A stretch of DNA of 64,000 nucleotides from assembly GCF_030012215.1 (NCBI RefSeq), contig NZ_JASCXX010000004.1:124001-188000 (forward strand), written 5' to 3'. The notes below the pieces were generated by a model. It saw nothing but the letters and a program-made list of their open reading frames with translations. It had not been told where the DNA came from and did not search any database. Of this stretch, positions 38,193-45,938 are shown piece by piece. Position 1 is the stretch's first letter; each line of letters opens with the position of its first letter. The stretch is from Anaerobaca lacustris (lineage in GTDB: Bacteria > Planctomycetota > Phycisphaerae > Sedimentisphaerales > Anaerobacaceae). A program made the position numbers and the translations under genes.

Positions 38193-38347
38193 GGAAATCC
38201 GAAGCACGAAACTCGAAATCCAAGACAAATGCGAAGCCCGAAACACAAAGGCCCCCCGCCAAAGGCGGGCTGATCCGCCTGTGGCGGATTCTGGATTTGC
38301 CCCTTTTCGACATTCGGACTTGTTTCGGACTTCGTGCTTCGGATTCC
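38193..38347. repeat. MITE-like element with terminal inverted repeats
   Basis: About 155 bases bounded by near-perfect inverted ends (GGAAATCCGAAGCACGAA and TTCGTGCTTCGGATTCC, one base of length difference). Inside are two further hairpins, CCCGCC-AAA-GGCGGG and ATCCGCC-TGT-GGCGGAT. No ORF fits inside. It is shaped like a small non-autonomous mobile or structured repeat unit. Confidence 0.6.
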
Positions 38348-38373
38348 GGAATATGGGTGCCTCGGCAGGAGCT

Positions 38374-38619
38374 TCATGCGGGTAGTGACCCGAGCGGAAC
38401 ATCGACCTCTTCGACCCGCCAGGCCGCATAGGCAAGCGATTCATCGATGTCCTGCGGTTCGAGATAGGGATACAGATCAAGAATCCGCTGCCTCGAATGG
38501 CCCGAGGCGAGCATCCCCAAAACCATGCCCACGGTTATGCGCATCCCGCGAATGCAGGGCTTGCCGCCCATGACGTTCGGATCGAATGTGATTCGGGTCA
38601 GCTTCTTCATGAAGTTCAC
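38374..38619 (-). CDS. DUF433 (VapB45-like) antitoxin, orphan
   Basis: An 81-aa DUF433 protein with the family signature GGKPCIRGMRITVGMVLGML and ILDLYPYLEPQDIDESLAYAAW. DUF433 proteins are winged-helix-like antitoxins usually followed by a PIN-fold (DUF5615/VapC45) toxin gene. Here the downstream side holds only the repeat cluster, and no toxin is recognisable. The GTG at 38619 is used because GAGGAGG lies 13 bases upstream; an ATG three codons later is the alternative. Confidence 0.8.
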   Translation of the reverse strand: MNFMKKLTRITFDPNVMGGKPCIRGMRITVGMVLGMLASGHSRQRILDLYPYLEPQDIDESLAYAAWRVEEVDVPLGSLPA

Positions 38620-38675
38620 TGTATCGAATTGTCCTCCTCAGAGCAAGCCAAAGTGATCACCATAATACTCCGGCC

Positions 38676-40070
38676 CTACCGAACCAGGGGCCGTCGGTGG
38701 GCGATGCGGGACAGGGCCAGGATGAACACGAGCCAGCAGAGGGCCGCCAACGTTCCGGCGGCGGGCGCATTGGCCAGCGGCCGCAGGTCACGGGACAGTA
38801 ACTCGGCCGTCAGCACTACGGCGTAAATCAGGGCCATCAGCAGGATCATGGACAGGATCGGTCGGCGATAGAACACCAGGTGGATCGTCGCCGCGATCGG
38901 CAGCAGGACCCAGGGCCCGTAGAAGACCTGGGCGCTGATGACGTGGTAGGTGAGTCGCTGCCCATAGACATGGAAATCGGGCAGGAGGCTTGCCAGCGGG
39001 ACGGACAGCGCCGCCACGAGGGCCATGAACACAGTCACCAGCACAGCGCCGGTCGCCGCGACCGCCAGCGTCGCACAGAACCGCTCGCGCCGGCCGCCGG
39101 CCGTCAGCAGGCTGGAGTAGAGGGCGCCGTGGGACAGGCTCATCGCCCCCGCAACGATCGGCAGCGAGGCGAACAGAACCACCATCAGATGCCCGCCGAG
39201 GTAGCCGAGAAAGATCGTCATCACGACCACCAGGAACAGGGCATTCGCCCATTGCGAGAGCATCACGGCAAACGAACTGTAGACCGCCCCCCACGCGCAG
39301 CGCGCCACGCTCAGAGGTCGGCACTTCGTCATACCGCCGAGGAACAGCCTCTGGACCCACGGGCGCGGATGGTCCTTGAGCCGTGTCCAGGGCGCTGCGC
39401 TGCGGGCCTGAGGCGAGCGTCGCAGCTTGTCGCGGTCGAACACCTCGGCGAATCCGACCCACGGCCGCAGGCAGTTGCGCCGGGCCAGGTCCGCTCGCAT
39501 CAGGTACAGCCATATCGCCAAAGCCGCCAGGACTCCCGCCGCCATGACCGCCGGCGGGTGCAAGACGACGATCCGTTCGAGCCGGACGTGCAAGCCAAGC
39601 TGCCGGCCGAAGAAGAAGACGGCAATCAAGAACCCGACCAGCGCCATCGGCTGGCGGACGAGGAACACCCACCACGCTCCGGCCAGATAGAGCACCAGGC
39701 CGGCCGCAAACGCCGAGCCCAGCACCAGCAATCGCCAGACAAACGGCAGCCCCGGATAGAACAGAAACAGCGTCGCCCCGGCGGCGTTGGCCGCGACGCC
39801 GACTGTCAGGATGAACCGCCCGACGGTCCGCCTGTGTTGCGGCAGACAGAACGCCATCGGCTTGGTCAGAATCTCCATCTGCTGCACCGCCGCCGTCATA
39901 CCGACCAGAAACGCCAGCAGAATCAGGCCGATGAACGTGCCCGCCCCCGCCCTCGGATCGTCCAGCGCCACCATCAAACTGATCCAAACGAAGACCGCGA
40001 ACATCAAATACCCCAGCCAAAGCCCCCGCCGCTGGTACAAATGGCGCAGATTCATCGTCAGAACAGACAT
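38676..40070 (-). CDS. ABC-2-like membrane protein, second subunit
   Basis: A 464-aa polytopic membrane protein (about ten to twelve hydrophobic segments) starting at an ATG with AGGAG eight bases upstream. It opens MSVLTMNLRHLYQRRGLWLG and shares features with its upstream neighbour, notably MAFCLPQHRRTVGR versus SFCLPGYRQSLRG and a late GGRRERF versus GSRRTRF. The two are probably diverged paralogues that form the membrane part of the ABC exporter encoded with the ATPase at 41505. The start is two bases after the neighbour's stop. Substrate unknown. Confidence 0.72.
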   Translation of the reverse strand: MSVLTMNLRHLYQRRGLWLGYLMFAVFVWISLMVALDDPRAGAGTFIGLILLAFLVGMTAAVQQMEILTKPMAFCLPQHRRTVGRFILTVGVAANAAGATLFLFYPGLPFVWRLLVLGSAFAAGLVLYLAGAWWVFLVRQPMALVGFLIAVFFFGRQLGLHVRLERIVVLHPPAVMAAGVLAALAIWLYLMRADLARRNCLRPWVGFAEVFDRDKLRRSPQARSAAPWTRLKDHPRPWVQRLFLGGMTKCRPLSVARCAWGAVYSSFAVMLSQWANALFLVVVMTIFLGYLGGHLMVVLFASLPIVAGAMSLSHGALYSSLLTAGGRRERFCATLAVAATGAVLVTVFMALVAALSVPLASLLPDFHVYGQRLTYHVISAQVFYGPWVLLPIAATIHLVFYRRPILSMILLMALIYAVVLTAELLSRDLRPLANAPAAGTLAALCWLVFILALSRIAHRRPLVR

Positions 40071-40072
40071 CG

Positions 40073-41488
40073 CTATTCTCCTGAAGGCATGCGCGACCCG
40101 ATGAGTGATCCGCGCAGGCACACGTGTCGCAGGGACAGCAGGAACACCGCCCAACCACTGAAGCCAATACTCACGAACAGTAGAAGACGGTTCTGGGCGG
40201 GCCAATCCGGAACGCCGAGAAAAGTGGGCACGATCATCAGCAAAAGGAACACCAGAATGATAGCCGAAGCCCCGTTCTCGACCACCATCAGTCTGTGACC
40301 ACGCAATTGGAGAGCGGCCATCCACGGAACGAGGATACAGGCCAGCCAGATGCTGCGGAGGCGGAAGCTCAGACCTCCTGCATCCGCGTCGAATACCACC
40401 GCGATAACTTCCGAAAAGCCTGACATGCCAATAGCCAAGGCGACAAGAAACAGGGACGAGGCCATCACGGTAATCACCGTTGCGCTGAACCGCGTGCGCC
40501 GACTGCCAGGCAGCAGCAGGTTGGAGTTCACCGGCCGGTCCACCATAACCATCAAAAGTCCCAGAGAAGCGAAGGCGATCTCGACGCCCGTTTCGAAGGA
40601 TGTCGCCAACACGGCCGACAGTATGAGAACCGCCGCCAAGCCCCACCTCCAATACGAGAAGATCGGGCCGAACGCCCGATAGAGGCCGGCCCAGATATGC
40701 CGACGGATTCCCAGAAACGGGTACCGCTCCGCCCTTGTCAGAAACAGACCGTCTGTCCAAGGGGGTGCCGTCCTCTTGACGCCGATCTGGGAGCGCTCCT
40801 CCATGGCATCTTCGATGATCAGGCGGTGACCGCGCGCCACGTACCGCATGTCCCCCAAACGGATCCAACAGAAGATACAGACGGGGATGCCAGCGGCACC
40901 CACCACTGACTTGACGACGGACGCATGTGCATCAACGCCGATCCAAACAACCACAGCCACGATACCCAAGGGAAAGGAGGCCAGTGCCAGAAGCCCCCAT
41001 TGCAGCCTCGAGAGAACCAGACGAGAAGCGAGCGCCGCCACGCACGTTGCCGTACCCACAAGGAATGCACCGCCAAGACGCAGGCAGATATCGAGCGGTT
41101 CTGGGCTCACTCCTCGTGTGAAGTACGTCCGGTGCCAGAGATGCGGAACTTCGAGAGAGGCGAGAAACAGCCCGCACGGCAGTGCCGCCAGAAAGACCAA
41201 CCCGCGCAGCGACTGCCTGTATCCCGGCAGACAGAACGAGAGCGGTTTGGCCGTCGTCTGGCGCTCGTGGATTGATACACCACAAGCCACCAATAATACA
41301 ATGAATGCAAATGCGATGAGATGGAACCAAGGGTAATTCCATGGACTCGTCACCTCCACATTGGGGTCGAGGGGAGCCGCAACATCTGCGTTCAGCATCT
41401 TCATAGTACAGAAGAATGCGATGGCAAACGGCACGTCAAATCGCTTGCGCCAAAGCGCCAGCTTCAAGTTGGTCCAGACGATGCTCAT
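40073..41488 (-). CDS. ABC-2-like membrane protein, first subunit
   Basis: A 471-aa polytopic membrane protein preceded by GGAGGAGATC. It opens MSIVWTNLKLALWRKRFDV and has about ten to twelve hydrophobic segments and a central hydrophilic region (about 235-280). Order and spacing place it in an operon: regulator, ATPase, this gene (16 bases after the ATPase), then its paralogue two bases on. No named family fits well; the assignment as ABC permease rests on context. Confidence 0.72.
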   Translation of the reverse strand: MSIVWTNLKLALWRKRFDVPFAIAFFCTMKMLNADVAAPLDPNVEVTSPWNYPWFHLIAFAFIVLLVACGVSIHERQTTAKPLSFCLPGYRQSLRGLVFLAALPCGLFLASLEVPHLWHRTYFTRGVSPEPLDICLRLGGAFLVGTATCVAALASRLVLSRLQWGLLALASFPLGIVAVVVWIGVDAHASVVKSVVGAAGIPVCIFCWIRLGDMRYVARGHRLIIEDAMEERSQIGVKRTAPPWTDGLFLTRAERYPFLGIRRHIWAGLYRAFGPIFSYWRWGLAAVLILSAVLATSFETGVEIAFASLGLLMVMVDRPVNSNLLLPGSRRTRFSATVITVMASSLFLVALAIGMSGFSEVIAVVFDADAGGLSFRLRSIWLACILVPWMAALQLRGHRLMVVENGASAIILVFLLLMIVPTFLGVPDWPAQNRLLLFVSIGFSGWAVFLLSLRHVCLRGSLIGSRMPSGE

Positions 41489-41504
41489 GATCTCCTCCGC
41501 TTCG

Positions 41505-42392
41505 CTATGCGACGACGATGCGGTAGATGTCTTCCAGGGGCAGAGGGTGAACCTCGGCCTGGCAGTGGATGCGGGCGGCGGCGGCTTCGATCAGCTCGGG
41601 TGGCAGGTCATGCATTGTCAGGGTTGCTTCGGACTGGTTGCGGCGGCATTCGAGGACGTTGGCGAAGTCCAGCGGCTCGGGCAAGGGGCCTGCCAGCGAG
41701 GTCAGGCGCACGCGGCTGTATTTTTCGCGCAGCGCATCGAAGCTGGCGTCGGCGACGATCTTGCCGGCCTTCATAACCACGGCCTGGTCGATCACCTTCT
41801 CGACGTCGCTGAGGATGTGCGAGGAGATCACGATCGTGCGCTTCTGGTCCTGGATCAGTTGCAGCAGCAGGTCGAGAAACTGCGCGCGGGCCAGCGGGTC
41901 GAGCGCCGCGGCCGGCTCGTCGAGGATCAATAGCTCGGGCTCGAAACAGATCGCGATCAGGATCGCCAGGCGCTGCCTCTGGCCGGGCGAGAGCGAGCCG
42001 ACGCGGGCCTTGAGCGAGATCTCGTATTCGCCGACCAGCCGCTGCTCCAGTTCCTTGTTCCAGTTGGGGTAATAGACGCTGACGTAGCGGATCAGTTGGG
42101 CGGCTGTCATCCAGTCGATCAGCTCGCCCTCCTGGTGAACGTAACCAATGCGGGCCAACTCCGGCGGACCGAGCCGGCCGGCGTCGCAGCCCAGGGTGGT
42201 GCACCAGCCGCTGTCGGGCAGGTACAGGCCGATGATGTGGCGCAGCAGCGTGCTCTTGCCCGCCCCGTTGGCGCCGAGCAGGCCGATGATCCGGCCTCGC
42301 TCGATGTCGAGGTCGACGCCGTCGAGGGCCTGGATCTGGCCGAACCGCTTGCCCAGGCCGCGAATCTTCACCATGATCGTCTCGTCACTCAT
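41505..42392 (-). CDS. ABC transporter ATP-binding protein
   Basis: A 295-aa ABC ATPase of the CcmA/YtrB class. Walker A is GANGAGKST (about 42-50), the signature is LSPGQRQR (the usual LSGGQ reads LSPGQ), Walker B is ELLILDEP and the switch His is in SSHIL. A C-terminal domain of about 80 residues follows. GGAGG precedes the ATG at 42392, which lies inside the end of the GntR gene (8-base overlap). It would energise the two membrane proteins downstream. Confidence 0.92.
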   Translation of the reverse strand: MSDETIMVKIRGLGKRFGQIQALDGVDLDIERGRIIGLLGANGAGKSTLLRHIIGLYLPDSGWCTTLGCDAGRLGPPELARIGYVHQEGELIDWMTAAQLIRYVSVYYPNWNKELEQRLVGEYEISLKARVGSLSPGQRQRLAILIAICFEPELLILDEPAAALDPLARAQFLDLLLQLIQDQKRTIVISSHILSDVEKVIDQAVVMKAGKIVADASFDALREKYSRVRLTSLAGPLPEPLDFANVLECRRNQSEATLTMHDLPPELIEAAAARIHCQAEVHPLPLEDIYRIVVA

Positions 42393-42789
42393 GCTCTTGC
42401 CTCCGCATCGCAACACCATATCGTTCGAAGAGCCGTTCGATCGCCTCGTGGACTTCGCTCTCGGGGATATCCAACTGCACGGCGGTCGCCACCGCCCTGG
42501 CGAGGATCTGCTCGAGCACCTCGCTCTTCGTGCGGGATTTCTGGTCCGGGCGGATGCGGGCGACGAACAAGCCGACGCCACGACGCCGTTCCAGCAGACC
42601 CTCGATCTCCAGCAGGCTGTACGCCTTGCTGATCGTCATGGGGTTGACCTTGAGCTGCCCTGCCAGCTCGCGCACGCTGACGAGCTGCTCGCCTTCGCTC
42701 AGGTGCCCCGCCAGAATCTGCCGGCGAATCTGTTCCATCACCTGCCGGTAGATGGGTTGGCCGCTATGATGGTCGATCTGCAACAGCAT
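42385..42789 (-). CDS. GntR-family regulator, YtrA subfamily
   Basis: A 134-aa repressor with an N-terminal winged helix (about 10-75: QPIYRQVMEQIRRQILAG, VSVRELAGQLKVNPMTISKAY) and a short helical C-terminal part, the compact YtrA layout. YtrA regulators normally repress their own ABC-transporter operon, and this gene heads exactly such an operon. A 22-bp palindrome overlapping the promoter -10 box lies 30 bases upstream, consistent with autoregulation. Confidence 0.9.
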   Translation of the reverse strand: MLLQIDHHSGQPIYRQVMEQIRRQILAGHLSEGEQLVSVRELAGQLKVNPMTISKAYSLLEIEGLLERRRGVGLFVARIRPDQKSRTKSEVLEQILARAVATAVQLDIPESEVHEAIERLFERYGVAMRRQEHE

Positions 42790-42818
42790 GCCGCCTCAAC
42801 GCTTTCGTGTTCCGCACA

Positions 42819-42840
42819 CTGTATTACTGAACTAATACAG
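42819..42840 (-). promoter_or_regulatory. Operator for the GntR/YtrA regulator
   Basis: CTGTATTA and TAATACAG are perfect 8-bp arms around six bases. The site overlaps the -10 box of the candidate promoter and is centred about 40 bases before the regulator start, the expected position for autorepression. Confidence 0.75.
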
Positions 42841-42867
42841 TATACGACGTCGCGTCACGCTTGTCAT
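42839..42867 (-). promoter_or_regulatory. Sigma-70 promoter of the GntR-ABC operon
   Basis: On the minus strand, ATGACA (five of six to TTGACA) and TATACT (five of six to TATAAT) are separated by exactly 17 bases. This is the best sigma-70 promoter seen in the window. Confidence 0.7.
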
Positions 42868-42962
42868 TACAGAAAATCTCCATTTTCTGAGAAATTCTCT
42901 TGGGACAGGCTGCCGGGCGTTTGCTTGACAGGGCCGTCGGGCAGGCGGACAATGGCCTGCAA

Positions 42963-42985
42963 GGGCGACGCATGCGTCGCCCCTA
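42963..42985. repeat. REP palindrome, family A
   Basis: The perfect 20-bp palindrome GGGCGACGCATGCGTCGCCC followed by CTAC, so the GTAG base is on the minus strand. It ends 27 bases before the start of the DUF4091 gene, and an identical copy lies inside that gene at 43098. Confidence 0.8.
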
Positions 42986-43012
42986 CCAAAACACATGGCG
43001 AAAGGAGCAACG

Positions 43013-45337
43013 ATGCGGCGAAGGGGCATTTCTGTGGTTGTTCTCATGGCGTTAGGCATCGTAGGATGGGCTTTAGCCCATGCGGCCAAACCAGCTTGGG
43101 CGACGCATGCGTCGCCCCTACGGGAATATGGCGAGGCGCTGGGCGGCTCGACCGCGCAGGTCGGATTGTGGTGGGCGTCATCGGGCTGGAAGATCGGACG
43201 GGATCGGGCGTTGCCGGCCGCGACAGGCGAGGCCATTGTCATCGCTGCGGCGAGGAACGAGGCGGAGGCGGCGCAGCTCGTGGTGCGACCGAGCACGGCC
43301 TTGAAGGGTCTGCGGATCGCCGCCGGAGCGATGGTCGGGCCGGATGGGGCCGCCATGGACGCCGCCTGTGTCGAGGTGCTCGAAGTCCGCTACGTCAACG
43401 TCACGATGCCGACGGACAAGAGCGCCGTCGCGGGGCACTGGCCCGACCCCCTACCCCCATTGACCGGCCCGATCGATCTGGAGGCCGGCAAGAACCAGCC
43501 CTTCTGGGTCCGCGTGAAGGTCCCGGCTGACGCCCGCGCGGGCCTCTACAAAGGCACGCTGAATCTGACGGCCGATGGCTATTCGGCTCGCGTGCCGCTG
43601 CACGTCGAGGTCTACGATTTCACCCTGCCCGACAAGATGACCTGCAGCACCGCCTTCGGATTCAGTCCGGGCAACGTCTACCGCTATCACAAGCTGACCA
43701 CCGACGCGCAGAGGCGCGAGGTCCTAAACAAATACTGGGCCAGCTTCAGCGACCACCACATCTCGCCCTACAACCCGGCGCCGCTGGATCCGGTCCGTGT
43801 GACGTGGCCTGACATCAAACCGCCTGAGCGCAAGTGGCAAGGCGGTCGCGAAGTGACGAACGAGAGGCACGGCGGCACGCGCTCGCTGCTGATCTTCGAC
43901 GACCGCACCGATGAAAGCGTCCAGGCGAGCTACGAGCCGCTGGTATCGATCCCCGAAGGCGGTCTGCGGCTTTCGTTCTGGTATCGCACGGCGATCCCGA
44001 ACCAGGTCTTCCTGGTGACGCTCACCCATCACGACGGCGACGGCCAGTGGATCTGGGGCGGCAACAACGACATCGGCATCGAAGGCAACGGGCAATGGCA
44101 GCAGTTCGATCGCGTCATCACGAAGTTCCCGTCGAACGCCAAGAGCGTTCGTCTGATCCTGCGCGCCGCGGCCTGGACGGAGGAGGGCGAGCAGACGGGC
44201 TTGGTCTGGTTCGACGACGTATCGCTTCGCGACGCCGGCACAGGCCAAGAGCTGATCGAGGGAGGCGACTTCGAGCCGCCGGCACTGCCCGAGGTGGACC
44301 GCGAGAAGCTGCGCGTGACGCTCGATTTCTCCGCGTGGGACCGCGCGATGGAGCAGGCCATCGATCGGTGGCATTTCAACTCGTTCCGGCTGGGCATTCC
44401 GGGCATGGGCGGCGGGACGTTCCACGCGCGGACCGAGCCACAGTTGCTCGGCTTCGGCGAGGAAACGCCCCACTACCAGGCGCTCTTCCAGGACTACTGC
44501 CGACAGATCGAGCGGCACCTTCGCGCCAAGGGCTGGCTCGACGAGGCGTTCGTCTACTGGTTCGATGAGCCGGACCCGAAGGACTATTCGTTCGTCAATA
44601 ACGGCTTCGCCAAGCTCAAGGCGGCCGCCCCGGACATCCGCCGGATGCTGACCGAACAGGTCGAGCCGGACCTGATCGGCGGGCCCGATATCTGGTGCCC
44701 GATCTCGAACCACTACGACCACGAATCGGCCGAGAAGCGACGGGCCCACGGGGAGAAGTTCTGGTGGTACGTCTGCACGGGACCCAAGACCCCCTACTGT
44801 ACGCTGTTCATCGACCACCCCGGTACGGAGCTGCGCGTCTGGCTCTGGCAGACCTGGCAGCGCAAGATCGACGGCATCCTGGTCTGGGAGACGAACTACT
44901 GGACCAGTTCGGCGGCCTATCCCGACCACCCGCAGAACCCCTACGAGGACTCGATGGGCTGGACGAGCGGCTACAGCACGCCGGCGGGCGTCAAGCGGCC
45001 CTGGGGCAACGGCGATGGGCGGTTCATCTATCCGCCTCTGGCGGCGGCCGACGCCAAGGCGAGCGGGCCGGTGCTCGAAGGGCCGGTCGACAGCATTCGA
45101 TGGGAGATGCTCCGCGACGGGATCGAGGACTACGAGTACCTCGCCATGCTCAGCCGCCTGATCGAGGCCAAACGCCGCAAGCTCTCGGCGTCTCAGCGAG
45201 CGAGCTACGCGGCCCTGCTGGAGGTCCCACCCGAGATCACGAAGGACATGACCACCTTCACAACCGACCCGGCCCCCATCGAGCGGCACCGCGACCGCGT
45301 CGCCCGCGCGATCGCGGAGTTGGGCCGCATCGAGTAG
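43013..45337 (+). CDS. Exported DUF4091/GH123-like glycosidase
   Basis: A 774-aa exported protein. ATG 43013 follows AAAGGAG; an ATG six codons upstream is rejected because that ribosome site lies within it. The signal peptide (MRRRGISVVVLMALGIVGWALAHA) is partly encoded by a REP. An N-terminal beta-sandwich (about 45-205), an inserted carbohydrate-binding-like module (about 255-410, with LRLSFWYRTA and GLVWFDDVSLRD), then a TIM-barrel catalytic part with FVYWFDEPDPKDYSF, whose Asp-Glu pair matches GH123 catalysis, and ILVWETNYWT. Likely hydrolyses a host or algal polysaccharide amino sugar; specificity unknown. Confidence 0.83.
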   Translation: MRRRGISVVVLMALGIVGWALAHAAKPAWATHASPLREYGEALGGSTAQVGLWWASSGWKIGRDRALPAATGEAIVIAAARNEAEAAQLVVRPSTALKGLRIAAGAMVGPDGAAMDAACVEVLEVRYVNVTMPTDKSAVAGHWPDPLPPLTGPIDLEAGKNQPFWVRVKVPADARAGLYKGTLNLTADGYSARVPLHVEVYDFTLPDKMTCSTAFGFSPGNVYRYHKLTTDAQRREVLNKYWASFSDHHISPYNPAPLDPVRVTWPDIKPPERKWQGGREVTNERHGGTRSLLIFDDRTDESVQASYEPLVSIPEGGLRLSFWYRTAIPNQVFLVTLTHHDGDGQWIWGGNNDIGIEGNGQWQQFDRVITKFPSNAKSVRLILRAAAWTEEGEQTGLVWFDDVSLRDAGTGQELIEGGDFEPPALPEVDREKLRVTLDFSAWDRAMEQAIDRWHFNSFRLGIPGMGGGTFHARTEPQLLGFGEETPHYQALFQDYCRQIERHLRAKGWLDEAFVYWFDEPDPKDYSFVNNGFAKLKAAAPDIRRMLTEQVEPDLIGGPDIWCPISNHYDHESAEKRRAHGEKFWWYVCTGPKTPYCTLFIDHPGTELRVWLWQTWQRKIDGILVWETNYWTSSAAYPDHPQNPYEDSMGWTSGYSTPAGVKRPWGNGDGRFIYPPLAAADAKASGPVLEGPVDSIRWEMLRDGIEDYEYLAMLSRLIEAKRRKLSASQRASYAALLEVPPEITKDMTTFTTDPAPIERHRDRVARAIAELGRIE
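43061..43121. repeat. Two REPs inside a signal-peptide coding region
   Basis: A GTAGGATGGGCTTTAGCCC-type repeat (43061-43083) and, 15 bases on, a family-A 20-bp palindrome with CTAC (43098-43121) lie in frame in the DUF4091 gene. They encode VGWALAHA and ATHASPL, which form the hydrophobic end, cleavage region and first mature residues. Confidence 0.8.
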
Positions 45338-45446
45338 GTGAATCGGCGAGAATGCACATTGTCTGCCCGATTGCCGTGAATCAATATGCCCGTAAGGCGT
45401 CTCTCTGTGCAGAAGCACACTTGACGATTCGCCGCAGAGAACTGGA

Positions 45447-45938
45447 ATGGATTTGACCGAAATGCAAGAGATGGCCGTTCCACGATCCGGAAGGGCGTTT
45501 GCCCCGCCGGCCGAGGGTGCCGCACAGAGGCACGCGGCGGTTGCGCACGCCGTGGTGTTGTCGATCTGCGCCGCGACGCTGGCGGGCGCGTTCCTGCTGC
45601 GACCGGACGAGGACGGGCTGTCTCTGCTCGGTTACCGATGGCCGTTCGATTGCTGGCTGCATGAAACACTGGGCATCCGCTGCGGGCTCTGCGGGCTGTC
45701 CCGGTCGTTCTGCTCGCTGGTCAGAGGAGACATCGCAGCCGGCCTGCATTTCCACCGGCTCGGGCCTGCTGTGTTTGCTCTGTTCTGTCTGGAGATTCCG
45801 TATCGGCTCGGCGCGTTGGCCGCGGGGAGTCGAGGCATCGACGCGAGATGGGCCAGACTCCACCTCGGCGTGGTCGCCCTGGTCTGTGCGGCCATCCTGG
45901 TCAACTGGATGGTCTACCTGGGAGGATTGATCTTGTGA
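45447..45938 (+). CDS. DUF2752-family membrane protein
   Basis: A 163-aa membrane protein with three hydrophobic segments. The family core is CWLHETLGIRCGLCGLSRSFCSLVRGD, seen as two blocks, LGIRCGLCGLSRSF and GDIAAGLHFHRLGP; the Cys-x-x-Cys-Gly-x-(T/S)-R pattern is the DUF2752 hallmark. Function unknown. The start region has only a weak site (GAGAAC), and later in-frame ATGs exist. The next gene begins with a GTG overlapping its stop (GTGA), so they are coupled. Confidence 0.82.
   Translation: MDLTEMQEMAVPRSGRAFAPPAEGAAQRHAAVAHAVVLSICAATLAGAFLLRPDEDGLSLLGYRWPFDCWLHETLGIRCGLCGLSRSFCSLVRGDIAAGLHFHRLGPAVFALFCLEIPYRLGALAAGSRGIDARWARLHLGVVALVCAAILVNWMVYLGGLIL

Noticed and set aside
37981-38347. 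CRISPR array
   Set aside because: The repeats here are palindromic, of several kinds and unevenly spaced. There are no regular spacers and no cas genes in the window.
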